Below, in pieces: positions 52,342 to 60,649 of a DNA stretch of 64,000 nucleotides. Position numbers and translations under genes: made by a program. Under the pieces are notes generated by a model. The model saw only the letters and a list, made by a program, of their open reading frames with translations. It had not been told where the DNA came from and ran no database searches. Numbering within the stretch: the first letter of the stretch is position 1; every line of letters begins with the position of its first letter. The stretch comes from Campylobacter showae (lineage in GTDB: Bacteria; Campylobacterota; Campylobacteria; Campylobacterales; Campylobacteraceae). Where the stretch lies: NCBI RefSeq assembly GCF_900699785.1, contig NZ_LR535679.1, positions 434,001 to 498,000 of the forward strand, given 5' to 3'.

Positions 52342-52359
52342 CGTTTTTAGGGTGCAATC

Positions 52360-53232
52360 ATGACACTTTCAAACATAGCAAACGACTACCTAGAAACCCT
52401 AGGCCAAATCAGCCTTGAACGGTATAGAATACAAAAAAGCAGCTTCTCTCACACGGAGAAGCTACCAAAGGACGTAGAAAAGATCACGTCGGCCGATACT
52501 CAAAAATGGGTCGCGGCTATGCAAAAAAACCTAGCGCCAAATACTATCAAGCGCGTAGTGCTTTGTTGGAACAGAGCTTGCGCACAGGCTATTGAAAAGG
52601 GCGGCATAGACAAAAACCCTTTTCAAGGAGTGAAGCGCCCGAAGATAGCCTCCTCAAAGATAGACCCTTTCGCCAAAGATGAAATAGAAACTATGCTATC
52701 AAGAGCTACGGGCGGGCTTAAGAGCTATCTAGCCTTTGCATTTTATACGGGAGCGCGGTGTTGCGAAATTTTGGCTCTCAAATGGGATGATATAGATTTG
52801 GATGGTATGACGATTCGTATATCAAAAAGCCTTGTGGACGGCCTAGTCAAAAACCAAACAAAAACGGGCGAGGATAGGATCATACCTATATTTGAGCCAT
52901 TGCTACCGTATATCAAAGAGCTAGCGCGGCAAAGAGATAGCGAGTGGGTGTTTTCAGAGAGAGGAGATCATTTGTTTGGCTCTACTTCGCTGTTTGGGAA
53001 CGGCAAGTGGCGCAAATTTCTAGATAGTTGCGGAGTGCCGTATAGAAGTGCGAGGCATACGAGACATACTTTTGCCACGCACATGGTAGAGCGCGCCGCG
53101 AGGGGCGAGATACCTATCAAATGGGTCTCGCAAATACTAGGGCACGCAAACCTAGATATGACGATCAAGGTATACGCTAGGTTCATCAAAAACGAACACT
53201 TGAAGATAGATCGCAATATAAACGTCTTTTAG
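52360..53232 (+). CDS. Tyrosine recombinase (phage integrase)
   Basis: 290 residues: a SAM-like core-binding domain (about 1-90) and a catalytic domain. Catalytic residues: Arg133 (TGARCCEI), Lys near 168, Arg235 (RHTRHTFAT), His262 (ILGHAN) and Tyr272 (VYAR). The box II His that normally precedes the second Arg by three residues reads Arg232, with His233 next to it. Ends 18 bases from the convergent gpD gene. It lacks an N-terminal arm-binding domain, which fits small prophage integrases. Confidence 0.9.
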   Translation: MTLSNIANDYLETLGQISLERYRIQKSSFSHTEKLPKDVEKITSADTQKWVAAMQKNLAPNTIKRVVLCWNRACAQAIEKGGIDKNPFQGVKRPKIASSKIDPFAKDEIETMLSRATGGLKSYLAFAFYTGARCCEILALKWDDIDLDGMTIRISKSLVDGLVKNQTKTGEDRIIPIFEPLLPYIKELARQRDSEWVFSERGDHLFGSTSLFGNGKWRKFLDSCGVPYRSARHTRHTFATHMVERAARGEIPIKWVSQILGHANLDMTIKVYARFIKNEHLKIDRNINVF

Positions 53233-53250
53233 AGGCCGATTCGTTCGGCC

Positions 53251-54222
53251 TTACCCCTCAAATTCAATCTCTATTTCGTAATTATCCGTACTTAATCTAT
53301 GGCTTACGCTTTTGATACTAAATTCGTTTGCTTCTAGCCCCGCTATACCGCTAAATTTAAGCTTTCCGCCCGCTATTATATTTGCTCCGGGCAAAGAACA
53401 CCTACCGTTTATGCCGCCCTTTTGCAGTTCGTTTAGCTTGGCTTCGCCTTGCCTAAAAGCCTCGTTATCTGATTTTGGTTGGGCTATTTGCATCTTGTAG
53501 GTTTGCTCCCCCGAACCTACCTTGATACTCTTTGTTTTACCCGCTTCTATGTCTTGCCACTCTACTATAACCGCTCCGTATGAGTTTCTGTTGGCTTCGG
53601 TAATCTCCAAGGAGTAAAGCTCGGCTAAATTTAGAGTAAAAGCTGGTAGACTTTCGTTTTTAGGCGTATTTGAAGTTTGCGTTTCGTCCCCTTTGGCGTC
53701 TTTGGAAGCTATGACGATAGTAGCGTTTTTTACCGCCATGATAAAGCCGTAATCAAAGCAAAGCCCATATAAGAAATCTAGATCCCCCGCGTCGTTTTGC
53801 AAGACGGAGGCGATGTTTTGATCCTGCCCGGACGTTTTTACGGCAAGCTTATTTTCGCCGGCTATTTTTCTTGCTATTTCAAATACGGTGGTATTCTCCC
53901 AGCTCCTGCGCTTTTTGATTTTTTGAGGGCTTGCGAAGTTTACGGCAGTGGCTCTTACTTCGGTGGTTTGGTTTTTATAATCCCTGCTAGCCGTTTGCAC
54001 GCTAAACGAGCCGCAAAGATAAAGATCGTCCCCGTATCCTAGCCAAAGCTTTAGATTATCGCCGAATACGGGCTTGGCGTATATACCGCTAACGCCAAAG
54101 CTTATCTCGTCGCTTTTGCTTCCCTCTTTGTCGTCGAAATTTAGGCTGATTAAATTTGCCCTGATTATCTCCGTAATATCTTTGCCGTTTGCTTCGAGCT
54201 TAAAATTTGGATGTTTTACCAT
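53251..54222 (-). CDS. Phage late control protein D / baseplate hub (gpD)
   Basis: 323 residues, P2 gpD family, related to T4 gp27 and VgrG: KLWLGYGDDLYLCGSFSVQTA, LDFLYGLCFDYGFIMA and TYKMQIAQPKSDNEAFRQGEA are typical. It forms the central hub that the tail spike and tube attach to. Last gene of the tail operon; overlaps gpX by 7 bases. Confidence 0.85.
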   Translation of the reverse strand: MVKHPNFKLEANGKDITEIIRANLISLNFDDKEGSKSDEISFGVSGIYAKPVFGDNLKLWLGYGDDLYLCGSFSVQTASRDYKNQTTEVRATAVNFASPQKIKKRRSWENTTVFEIARKIAGENKLAVKTSGQDQNIASVLQNDAGDLDFLYGLCFDYGFIMAVKNATIVIASKDAKGDETQTSNTPKNESLPAFTLNLAELYSLEITEANRNSYGAVIVEWQDIEAGKTKSIKVGSGEQTYKMQIAQPKSDNEAFRQGEAKLNELQKGGINGRCSLPGANIIAGGKLKFSGIAGLEANEFSIKSVSHRLSTDNYEIEIEFEG

Positions 54223-54407
54223 AGCTTATTTTGCTCCTTGGCTTTCTCTTTTATCTCGGGCAAAAATACCTTGTTGCCCGCTTTAAGCGTAGCGCCCAGC
54301 TTTGGATTTAGAGCTAGTACTTGTTCGAAAAATCTTAAATGTCCGTAATGCGCGTAAACGATAGTATCGAGCCTATCGCCGTCTTTAGCTATATAAATTT
54401 TATCCAT
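54216..54407 (-). CDS. Tail protein X with LysM-like fold (gpX)
   Basis: 63 residues; the sequence KDGDRLDTIVYAHYGHLRFFEQVL matches the phage tail X family, a short LysM-like domain that links gpU/tape measure and gpD. Overlaps gpU by 8 bases and gpD by 7. Confidence 0.88.
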   Translation of the reverse strand: MDKIYIAKDGDRLDTIVYAHYGHLRFFEQVLALNPKLGATLKAGNKVFLPEIKEKAKEQNKLW

Positions 54408-54774
54408 CGTAATCCCTTTTTAGCTCCAAACTAAAGCTCTGCGTAAAAAACGCTCCGTTTGGAGTGAATACGGCTTGTTTTTCGCTGATTTTAAGAACCG
54501 CGAACCTGCCGAAATATTTGCCGTTTCCGTTGGTTAGCGGATAGCTTTGCCTACTGCGCGCTAGCTCATAAAGCCTTTTTAACGCCGTCTGTTTGTCGCC
54601 GTTATAGGGCATAGTCTGCCCCTCTATGTTCACGGTTTGGTTTCCGAGGTTTGCCGCAAATAAAGCCGGGTGATTTTGGATACGGTCCTGCGAGCTTATG
54701 CCAAACTCCGTCTCTAACGATATGCCGCCTACTTGCTTCCAGTTAAATTTAAATCCGCCCAAATTTAGTACCAT
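54400..54774 (-). CDS. Tail protein U (gpU)
   Basis: 124 residues of the P2 gpU family (ISSQDRIQNHPALFAANLGNQ and FAVLKISEKQAVFTPNGAFF), a tail-completion or baseplate protein. Separated from the tape measure gene by 4 bases. Confidence 0.85.
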   Translation of the reverse strand: MVLNLGGFKFNWKQVGGISLETEFGISSQDRIQNHPALFAANLGNQTVNIEGQTMPYNGDKQTALKRLYELARSRQSYPLTNGNGKYFGRFAVLKISEKQAVFTPNGAFFTQSFSLELKRDYDG

Positions 54775-54778
54775 ATCT

Positions 54779-56971
54779 CTACCTTTGCTCTCTTATTTCG
54801 GTGTTGGCGCTGTTAAAATCGTCCCTTCTCAAAGCCTCCTTGACACCTCTTGTTATTTGAGCCTTAAAGCTTTCAAGATCGAATTTGCCGTTATTTGAAT
54901 TAAGTAAAAAATCGCCGTTAAAGCTTATATTTATATTCGCTCCGCTTGCGGTAGCCGCTACTGCGGCGGCTTGCGGGGAGACGGGTTTAGACGCCGCGAA
55001 TAAGGTCTCTTTGGCCTTTATCGGCGCGCTTTGAGGCTCTTCGTCGTTAAACCAAGAAAAAGGATTATACCAAGCCGTTTCTTTACCATCTCCTATACCA
55101 AGAGCGTCTTTCGTCCAATTAGTAGCCGCTCCCAAGGCGTCGCCGATAGAGCTAACGGTATCTACGATCCACTGAAATTTCTCGCTGATCCAATCAAAAA
55201 AGCCTCCAAAGATAGATCTCCACCACTCTACTACCGAATCGAATATAGAGCTAAAGAAATTTGAAGTAGCCTCCCAATAGGGCTTTACGCTCTCCCAGAT
55301 ATTTTCAAAAAAGGTTTTTACCTTATCCCAGTTTTCTATAATCCATGCCGCGCCCGCTCCTAAAGCTACTACCAAAGCTCCGATACCGGTAGAGATGAGG
55401 GCTAGGCGCATTATTTTCATACCGGCCGCAGCCGCAATAGACGCGCCTCTTACCGCCGCCATAGTCGCCGCCCACGCTTTGCCAGCGGCGTTTGCTATCC
55501 AGGTAGCCGCTGCCGCGGCTTTCATGCGAGCAGCGGTGATCAAATACGCAGCGTTTAGCTTTAGGGTAGATAGATATTTGAGCTTAAATACCTCTTTTAG
55601 GAGGCTAAACGCCGTGCCCAGTATCTTGGCTTGTTGCCAAACTATACCTAAACTCCAAGCTAGAATTTTAACGGCCGGAGCCAAGGTCACGAAAGCCAAA
55701 AGACCGCCCGCTAGACCGAACACGAACTTAGATATTTCAGGGCGTTCTTTTATAAACCAAGACATACCGCTCGCGATAGAATTTAACGCCGAGGTTAGAA
55801 GTTTTAGCGTCGGCAAAAACGCTTCGCCTATAGATGAGCCTATATTTCTCCAGGCTTGCGCTAATCTTTCGAGGCTCGATTTGGTAGTGTTTAGCTTGAC
55901 TTGTAGCTCTTTTTGCATGCTTCCTACGGCTTCGTCCGAAAAAGCCATCTTCATATTGGCTTTAAAGGCATCCATATTCGTAATCAAGCCTGCGATTTCG
56001 TCGCTAAAATTTCCGCCCATCAAATCATAAAGCAGCCCCGCCTGAAGCTCTTTAGGTGCAGCGGCGATACGATCTAAAAACAGCGTCACGGCTCCCGCGG
56101 CGTCTTTACCGATGGCCGTTTTTAAATACCCAGCGTCAAGGCCTATGGTGGCTAGCGCTTCGTGAAATTTCTTGCCCTGATTATCCACGTTGGCCAGTCT
56201 GGTATAAAGAGAATTTAGCGATGTACCTACGACCGACGGGGCCTTGCCGGTACTTAGCATGCTTGCCGCGATCGCACTGGCGGCTTTTTCGTTTAGACCT
56301 AGCAGATTTGCGTTGCCCGCCGTTAAAGAGGTGGCAGTAAGTATATCGGCCGCGCCGGCGTTGGTAACTTTGTTGTCGAGCAAATTTACGACGTCGAAAA
56401 ACTCTTTTAGACCGTCTACCTTGTCTAGCTTAAAACCCACTTTCATATTGTTTGCGGCCGTAGCCACTTCGTCGGCGCTCATCTCAAACGCCGTAGAACC
56501 GGTAGCTAACAAGCGCGTATATTTCACTAGCTCTTCGCCTGCTAAGTTAATCTTTCCTCCGCCCGCGGCGATACTCGATAAATTTGAAAAACTTTCTCCG
56601 AGCTCGTTTGATAGCGTCTTCATCTCGTGCTTGAGTTTTAGTAGGTTCTCTTCGCTATCGTCTACGTATTTTTTGACGTTCGCAAAAGCGGCCTCGTCGT
56701 CTACGGCTAGTTTTACGGGCAACGCGAAGCCGGCCGCGCCGGCTAGTCTTGACTGCCAATTACTAAGCTCGCCGCCGATTTTTGAGATCTTAGAGTCGAT
56801 ACCAAGCTTCAAATCTTTTATTTTAGATATTTTTTCGTTTAGCCTGGTAACGTTTTTGCCGGCTTTTTCAAGGCTTGAAGATAAGGCATTGAGTTTCGAA
56901 ACGTTGCCGCTAAGCGCGCTAAACCCCGCCGTTTTAAGGCCGATAAAAATACCTATTTGAGTACTATCCAT
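54779..56971 (-). CDS. Tail tape measure protein (gpT)
   Basis: 730 residues. The N-terminal part is coiled-coil-rich (about 20-120); the TP901-type tape measure core follows (ANNMKVGFKLDKVDGLKEFFDV, AASAIAASMLSTGKAPSVVGTSL); Ala-rich hydrophobic segments lie around 400-560; a Trp-rich segment (about 555-640) precedes the C terminus. The length sets the tail length; 730 residues implies a fairly short contractile tail. AAAAAGGG lies before the ATG. Confidence 0.9.
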   Translation of the reverse strand: MDSTQIGIFIGLKTAGFSALSGNVSKLNALSSSLEKAGKNVTRLNEKISKIKDLKLGIDSKISKIGGELSNWQSRLAGAAGFALPVKLAVDDEAAFANVKKYVDDSEENLLKLKHEMKTLSNELGESFSNLSSIAAGGGKINLAGEELVKYTRLLATGSTAFEMSADEVATAANNMKVGFKLDKVDGLKEFFDVVNLLDNKVTNAGAADILTATSLTAGNANLLGLNEKAASAIAASMLSTGKAPSVVGTSLNSLYTRLANVDNQGKKFHEALATIGLDAGYLKTAIGKDAAGAVTLFLDRIAAAPKELQAGLLYDLMGGNFSDEIAGLITNMDAFKANMKMAFSDEAVGSMQKELQVKLNTTKSSLERLAQAWRNIGSSIGEAFLPTLKLLTSALNSIASGMSWFIKERPEISKFVFGLAGGLLAFVTLAPAVKILAWSLGIVWQQAKILGTAFSLLKEVFKLKYLSTLKLNAAYLITAARMKAAAAATWIANAAGKAWAATMAAVRGASIAAAAGMKIMRLALISTGIGALVVALGAGAAWIIENWDKVKTFFENIWESVKPYWEATSNFFSSIFDSVVEWWRSIFGGFFDWISEKFQWIVDTVSSIGDALGAATNWTKDALGIGDGKETAWYNPFSWFNDEEPQSAPIKAKETLFAASKPVSPQAAAVAATASGANINISFNGDFLLNSNNGKFDLESFKAQITRGVKEALRRDDFNSANTEIREQR

Positions 56972-56985
56972 TTTTGCCCTTTTTC

Positions 56986-57014
56986 TTGACTTTTAAATTT
57001 TCGCGAGCTACAAT
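56986..57014 (+). promoter_or_regulatory. Near-consensus sigma-70 promoter inside the tail operon
   Basis: TTGACT (56986-56991), a 17-base spacer and TACAAT (57009-57014): 5/6 matches in both boxes with ideal spacing. The ATG of the following plus-strand ORF lies 7 bases after the -10 box, so the predicted transcript would be leaderless. It points against the tail operon. Confidence 0.65.
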
Positions 57015-57020
57015 AAAAAC

Positions 57021-57185
57021 ATGAAGACAAACATCGACTCTCAAAAAACCGACTTCGTAGAACTAGGCGTAAACCTAGGGATTATCATGGGGGCCTCTTT
57101 GTGGGCGTTTTTTGATATAAATCCTTTCGGCGTCATGATCGCTTGCGCTCTAGCCGGCGGCGCGATAGACGGCATAAGAAGCTAA
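57021..57185 (+). CDS. 54-residue membrane protein on the opposite strand of the tail operon
   Basis: The ORF encodes MKTNIDSQKTDFVELG, then a hydrophobic hairpin with Gly-rich segments (VNLGIIMGASLWAFF and FGVMIACALAGGAIDGI) and ends at 57185. It fills the only sizeable gap between tail genes T and E, has a near-consensus promoter, and its stop overlaps the E' stop by 3 bases. Typical of a prophage 'moron' gene expressed in lysogeny; superinfection exclusion is one possibility. No ribosome binding site is seen. Family not recognised. Confidence 0.6.
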   Translation: MKTNIDSQKTDFVELGVNLGIIMGASLWAFFDINPFGVMIACALAGGAIDGIRS

Positions 57186-57582
57186 TAAGCGCTCTTTGCC
57201 TTTAAAATTTCTATCGCTATTTTTAAAAAATCCTCGTATTCGTCTACGTAAAACTCCATAATTTCATCAAACGAAAAATGAAGCGCGTGTCCTATTATCG
57301 CCACGCCCTCGCGAGTGTGGCCTACGCTAAAAAACCCGCTACCGCGCTAAGGATAAGCGAGCAGTCTTTAGCCTCTAGCTCCTCAAGCTCCGCTTCGCTC
57401 ATGCAAGTAAGGTTGCTAGCTAGCCTAAAGGTCAAATCGGCCTCATTGCTTCTGCCTGCGCTCATAGCAAAGCGAAGATCTTTGCCTTTTGGGTGCCTGA
57501 TTTTAACTTCGTTGCTGTCTGATAACGTAACGACGGTGTATTTGATGCCGTCTTGCTCGATGATTTCGTTTTTCTTGCTCAT
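57182..57582 (-). CDS. E-E' tail assembly chaperone by -1 frameshift
   Basis: At 57334-57328 the minus strand reads T TTT TTA, a canonical -1 slippery heptamer, two codons before the gpE stop. A -1 shift there continues in an open frame of 48 codons to a TAG at 57184-57182. The extension contains GVAIIGHALHFSFDEIMEFY, which looks like the GpE (E') tail protein family. In P2 and lambda the long form is made by such a shift and binds the tape measure. The frame and slip site are seen; use of the shift is inferred. Confidence 0.75.
57322..57582 (-). CDS. Tail assembly protein E (gpE, unshifted product)
   Basis: 86 residues, phage tail assembly chaperone family (YTVVTLSDSNEVKIRHPKGKD, ELEELEAKDCSLILSAVAGFLA). 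It lies between the tail tube (FII) and E'/tape measure genes as in P2. The last sense codons contain the slip site described for the E-E' product. Confidence 0.82.
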   Translation of the reverse strand: MSKKNEIIEQDGIKYTVVTLSDSNEVKIRHPKGKDLRFAMSAGRSNEADLTFRLASNLTCMSEAELEELEAKDCSLILSAVAGFLA

Positions 57583-57629
57583 TTTTATTCCTTTGATTTA
57601 AATTTAAGGGCCTTTAAAAGCCGTTTAAT

Positions 57630-57657
57630 CTATCGGCGCAGCTCTCGTCGCCGATAG
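57630..57657 (-). promoter_or_regulatory. Intercistronic hairpin between FII and E
   Basis: CTATCGGCG (57630-57638) and CGCCGATAG (57649-57657) form a 9-bp perfect stem with a 10-base loop in the 85-bp gap between tail tube and E genes. No T-run follows on the minus strand, so partial termination or an RNase-blocking stem that keeps the abundant tube/sheath message stable is more likely. Confidence 0.55.
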
Positions 57658-57667
57658 AAAATATTTA

Positions 57668-58183
57668 TTATTCGCCCAAATTTGAACGCACTTGAGATAA
57701 ATAATCTACCCCGCCTATCAGGCATATCATGTTCTCCACGTCAAACATGGCTAGCTGATTTTTTCCGATAGATATATCCATGAAATGCACGGCTAGCTTG
57801 ATGCTTACTTCCATCTCTTTACCGCTTTCAAAGCTTCCCGGGTCTATCTCGGTAATATCTCCCGTTACGGCCATAGAAAAAGGCTCTGGAGCGCCTTTGC
57901 CAGCTTGGAATATGCTAGCCTTAAATAAAAAAGGAATTCTGTTATTCCAAGTGTTGAGTCCATAGCCCAAGTATGTGTTCCTATCGAGCACGCTTAGCTT
58001 AAATTCCATTTCCACCGGTTTTATCGTTCCGCTTGCGAAATTACCGCCGAGTGCCCCTTTGGCTTCGATCGTCTCTTGCTCTATCTTTGGTATCGTGAGC
58101 GATTTAACTACGCCTAAATATCCTTGACCGTTTATAAAAGCGTTGGCCTCCTGTACCACCTGAGGTATCTGTCTTTTTACCAT
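57668..58183 (-). CDS. Major tail tube protein (FII)
   Basis: 171 residues of the P2 FII family (EANAFINGQGYLGVVKSLTIPKI; KPVEMEFKLSVLDRN). Hexameric rings of this protein form the inner tail tube. Follows the sheath gene by 10 bases, the standard FI-FII order. Confidence 0.9.
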   Translation of the reverse strand: MVKRQIPQVVQEANAFINGQGYLGVVKSLTIPKIEQETIEAKGALGGNFASGTIKPVEMEFKLSVLDRNTYLGYGLNTWNNRIPFLFKASIFQAGKGAPEPFSMAVTGDITEIDPGSFESGKEMEVSIKLAVHFMDISIGKNQLAMFDVENMICLIGGVDYLSQVRSNLGE

Positions 58184-58193
58184 TTTTTACTCC

Positions 58194-59357
58194 TTATTTG
58201 TTTAGCTCGTTCATAAGCGTTTCGCCGTATTTATCGACATAGATAAAATCAAGCGTAAGCTGTTTTACGACGGGGTTGTTTTGCATTCTGACGTCTAGGT
58301 AAAATTTGCCGTCCGTGATATTGGCCAGCGTATTTTTCTCGCTCCAGCTAAGTTCGTATCCGAGCAGTACTTTTGCCCCGACCAGACCGCGCAGTAGCTC
58401 GCTAACGCTTCTTTTGGCGTGATAGAGCTGGTCGGCTTTTTTGTCTATCGCAAACAGCACGCCTTTTTGGCAAGCCTGCGAAATACGGTCGAACACCCTG
58501 ACTCTTGCAAGGTCTTTCCATATAGTATCTTGATCGCTAGTCTCTCCGCCCCAAGCCCTAAAGCCGCTTTCTCTAATGACGGTAGAAATTTTAGCCGCCC
58601 TTAGCTCATCGGCCGTGCAAGTTTCTCCAAGCTCGAAATCTACGTCTATTTCCGTACCCGAAACTCCTATCATTACTCTGTTTGAGTAGCTGTCGCTATA
58701 TCCAAACTCGCTTGCGCCGTCCGTATGAGCTATCATTCCGGCTATTCTCGCGCTTTGCCCCTCATAGACGTAAGCGCTCGTTTCATCGTCCCAAACCTTG
58801 ACGTTAGGATACGCTGCAACGAGCCTTCTAGTGCCGAAATCCCCCATCTTTACTATCGCTGCGGCCGCATCCTGGGCTTTTAGATCTACGATGCCGGTCG
58901 CTTTTAGTCTGGTGGCCACTTTTTCTATCTCGCCCTTTACGGCGTCTTCGTTGCTAAATCCCGGCGCTATGATTAGATTAGGGTTATACCCGAAGCGGGA
59001 TTTTGCTTTGGTTAGCTCTGATATAGCCTTTTTACACTCGGTAATCTCGTCGTTCGTATCGCTATCGTCGTCTTTTGTAAATACGCTTAAAATTATTTGA
59101 GTATTTACGGCCTGATCTTCAATGCCTTTTAAAGCCCTATAAATCGAGCCCTTTTTAAAAGCTTGGCTCGCGTCCTTTTTGGCTTTGTATTTTGCCTCTA
59201 ACGCTTCAAGCGCCTTTGTCGTCGTCATGAAAAAATGTAGGCCGTTATCTAGGACCTCCTCGTATCCGGCGATTCCTATGGGCGTAACGCTTTCTACGCT
59301 GATGGGTCTTGCGGCCTCGGCTGAAATGGTTACGTTTACTCCGAACTTTGCTGCCAT
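58194..59357 (-). CDS. Contractile tail sheath protein (FI)
   Basis: 387 residues: ARPISVESVTPIGIAGYEE at the N terminus and WKDLARVRVFDRISQACQ and NITDGKFYLDVRMQNNPV near the C terminus are characteristic of P2 FI sheath proteins. Its presence shows the phage has a contractile, myovirus-type tail. AAAAGGAG is found before the ATG. Confidence 0.93.
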   Translation of the reverse strand: MAAKFGVNVTISAEAARPISVESVTPIGIAGYEEVLDNGLHFFMTTTKALEALEAKYKAKKDASQAFKKGSIYRALKGIEDQAVNTQIILSVFTKDDDSDTNDEITECKKAISELTKAKSRFGYNPNLIIAPGFSNEDAVKGEIEKVATRLKATGIVDLKAQDAAAAIVKMGDFGTRRLVAAYPNVKVWDDETSAYVYEGQSARIAGMIAHTDGASEFGYSDSYSNRVMIGVSGTEIDVDFELGETCTADELRAAKISTVIRESGFRAWGGETSDQDTIWKDLARVRVFDRISQACQKGVLFAIDKKADQLYHAKRSVSELLRGLVGAKVLLGYELSWSEKNTLANITDGKFYLDVRMQNNPVVKQLTLDFIYVDKYGETLMNELNK

Positions 59358-59368
59358 ACTATCTCCTT

Positions 59369-59782
59369 TTAAAATTTGTTGATGATTTCTGCCTGAAATT
59401 CTTTTTTGAATGTCAGCTCTATAAAAGCTTCCAGCGCTCTTTTGCTGTCGCTAACTCCGTATTCGTCCGCCTTGTTTCCAAGCAAGATGCACCCCTGCGT
59501 ATCTTTTGGGACGTTGCCGCTATGGATGAGTATGCATCTATCTTTCGGCACTTTTTCGTTAAAAAGCAATGGCAAAAGCCTTTGAAATTTGTCGCTTTCA
59601 TGCCAGGTTGTTTGATAAACTCCTGCCGGTATCCGCTTATCGCGGCCTCGCTCTACGGTATCAGGACCCGCGGGCTCGAGCGTAAAGCCCTCTAGCAGCA
59701 CGCGCCTATCTTGCGAAACTAGGCGAAATCTGCCTATCGTGCCGTCATAAATCTCTTTAATCCTCTCGACTATCAGCTTCAT
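59369..59782 (-). CDS. DUF5675-family phage protein
   Basis: 137 residues: ERGRDKRIPAGVYQTTWHES and CILIHSGNVPKDTQGCILLG match the DUF5675 family, common in phage lysis or structural regions. The His-Ser-Gly...Gly-Cys arrangement recalls the catalytic motif of L,D-transpeptidase folds, so a peptidoglycan-related role is possible but untested. Starts after GGGGAG, 10 bases behind the 26-residue ORF. Confidence 0.75.
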   Translation of the reverse strand: MKLIVERIKEIYDGTIGRFRLVSQDRRVLLEGFTLEPAGPDTVERGRDKRIPAGVYQTTWHESDKFQRLLPLLFNEKVPKDRCILIHSGNVPKDTQGCILLGNKADEYGVSDSKRALEAFIELTFKKEFQAEIINKF

Positions 59783-59792
59783 TTTTGCTCCC

Positions 59793-59873
59793 CTATTTGA
59801 TTAAATTTATCATTGCGGCCACGATCAATATAGCCGCCGCAATGATTGCGAATTTCTTTGTTGACGCGTTCAC
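59793..59873 (-). CDS. 26-residue single-span membrane peptide
   Basis: GTG start overlapping the upstream stop (GTGA): VNASTKK followed by FAIIAAAILIVAAMINLI and Lys. One membrane helix with a short basic N terminus. Position between a structural-region gene and DUF5675 would fit a holin-like or lysis-helper peptide, but size and start make it tentative. Confidence 0.45.
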   Translation of the reverse strand: MNASTKKFAIIAAAILIVAAMINLIK

Positions 59874-60502
59874 TCTTTGACCCTTTTCAGCGGATGAAAC
59901 GCCCAAACAGTCTTTAGCACCTTTTTATCGCCGTCTTCGATAAATTCGTGCCAATTTTCTGGATTTGCACCGGCTATGTCCATGAGTTTCCAGCCGACGT
60001 AAATGCGGCAATAAAAGCCGCTTAAAAAGCCCGTGTATCTTATCTCGCGGTAGTAGCCAAATCTCCTCCTGCCGTCTTTGAGGCGGCACTCTACCTTGCA
60101 AAAACCACTTTTGCATCCTTTGTTTTGCGTGATAAGCACGTCGCCATCCGTAACTACGCTAGCGGGCTCTACGTCGTCCATCTTAACGCCTAGGTATTTG
60201 CTTGAAAAATACCCTATGCGGTTTCTATATAGCCAGCAAAGGCGCGCGAAGTACGTGCGGTTTTTAGGAGGCGGGAAGTGATCCCGTCTCCACCCGCCGT
60301 CGCCGTTTATGGCCGCGTTTTGCCCGTCGTAATAGTCGTTTGCGTCCTCGAACCATCTGGCCCATTTCGGAAGACGATCGTCGCTAGGCTTCGTAAAAGC
60401 TAGAGCTATGGGCACTACTACGAAAGAGGCTATCTCAAGCGGAAGCTCGATAGCGATATTTTTTGAAATTTGTAAAATTTCTTTATTGTTTAGTCTTCTC
60501 AT
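59870..60502 (-). CDS. Conserved phage protein of unknown function
   Basis: 210 residues. An N-terminal hydrophobic segment (LPLEIASFVVVPIALAF, about 20-36) is followed by a Trp/Tyr-rich domain (PKWARWFEDANDYYDGQ, YFARLCWLYRNRIGYFSSKYLG) with Cys residues in GCKSGFCKVEC. It resembles uncharacterised Caudovirales proteins usually near lysis or tail-fibre genes. Overlaps both neighbours by 4 bases. Confidence 0.65.
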   Translation of the reverse strand: MRRLNNKEILQISKNIAIELPLEIASFVVVPIALAFTKPSDDRLPKWARWFEDANDYYDGQNAAINGDGGWRRDHFPPPKNRTYFARLCWLYRNRIGYFSSKYLGVKMDDVEPASVVTDGDVLITQNKGCKSGFCKVECRLKDGRRRFGYYREIRYTGFLSGFYCRIYVGWKLMDIAGANPENWHEFIEDGDKKVLKTVWAFHPLKRVKE

Positions 60503-60648
60503 TTTTGTCCTTTTGTTTTTTCTTCTTGCTTTGATTCGTTTTCTTCCGTTTGATACTTTGGGCTAGCAGGGCAGCCGTCCCAAGTGCAATTGTCCTGCTT
60601 ATCCAGCTTACTTGAGCAAATTTCGCAGCGTTTAGCTTTCTTTTTCAT
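60499..60648 (-). CDS. 49-residue zinc-ribbon-like protein
   Basis: MKKKAKRCEICSSKLDKQDN followed by CTWDGCPASP and a Gln/Glu/Lys-rich tail. The spaced Cys pairs (CEIC, CTWDGC) suggest metal binding. AGGAGGAG lies six bases before the ATG, one of the best ribosome binding sites in the prophage, and its stop overlaps the next start (ATGA), which supports real translation. Confidence 0.6.
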   Translation of the reverse strand: MKKKAKRCEICSSKLDKQDNCTWDGCPASPKYQTEENESKQEEKTKGQK

Positions 60649-60649
60649 A

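Noticed and set aside
55395..56960. Long plus-strand open frames (211 and 238 residues) opposite the tape measure gene
   Set aside because: Ala/Ser/Pro-rich antisense shadows of a real gene; no promoter or ribosome binding site like that of the 54-residue ORF.
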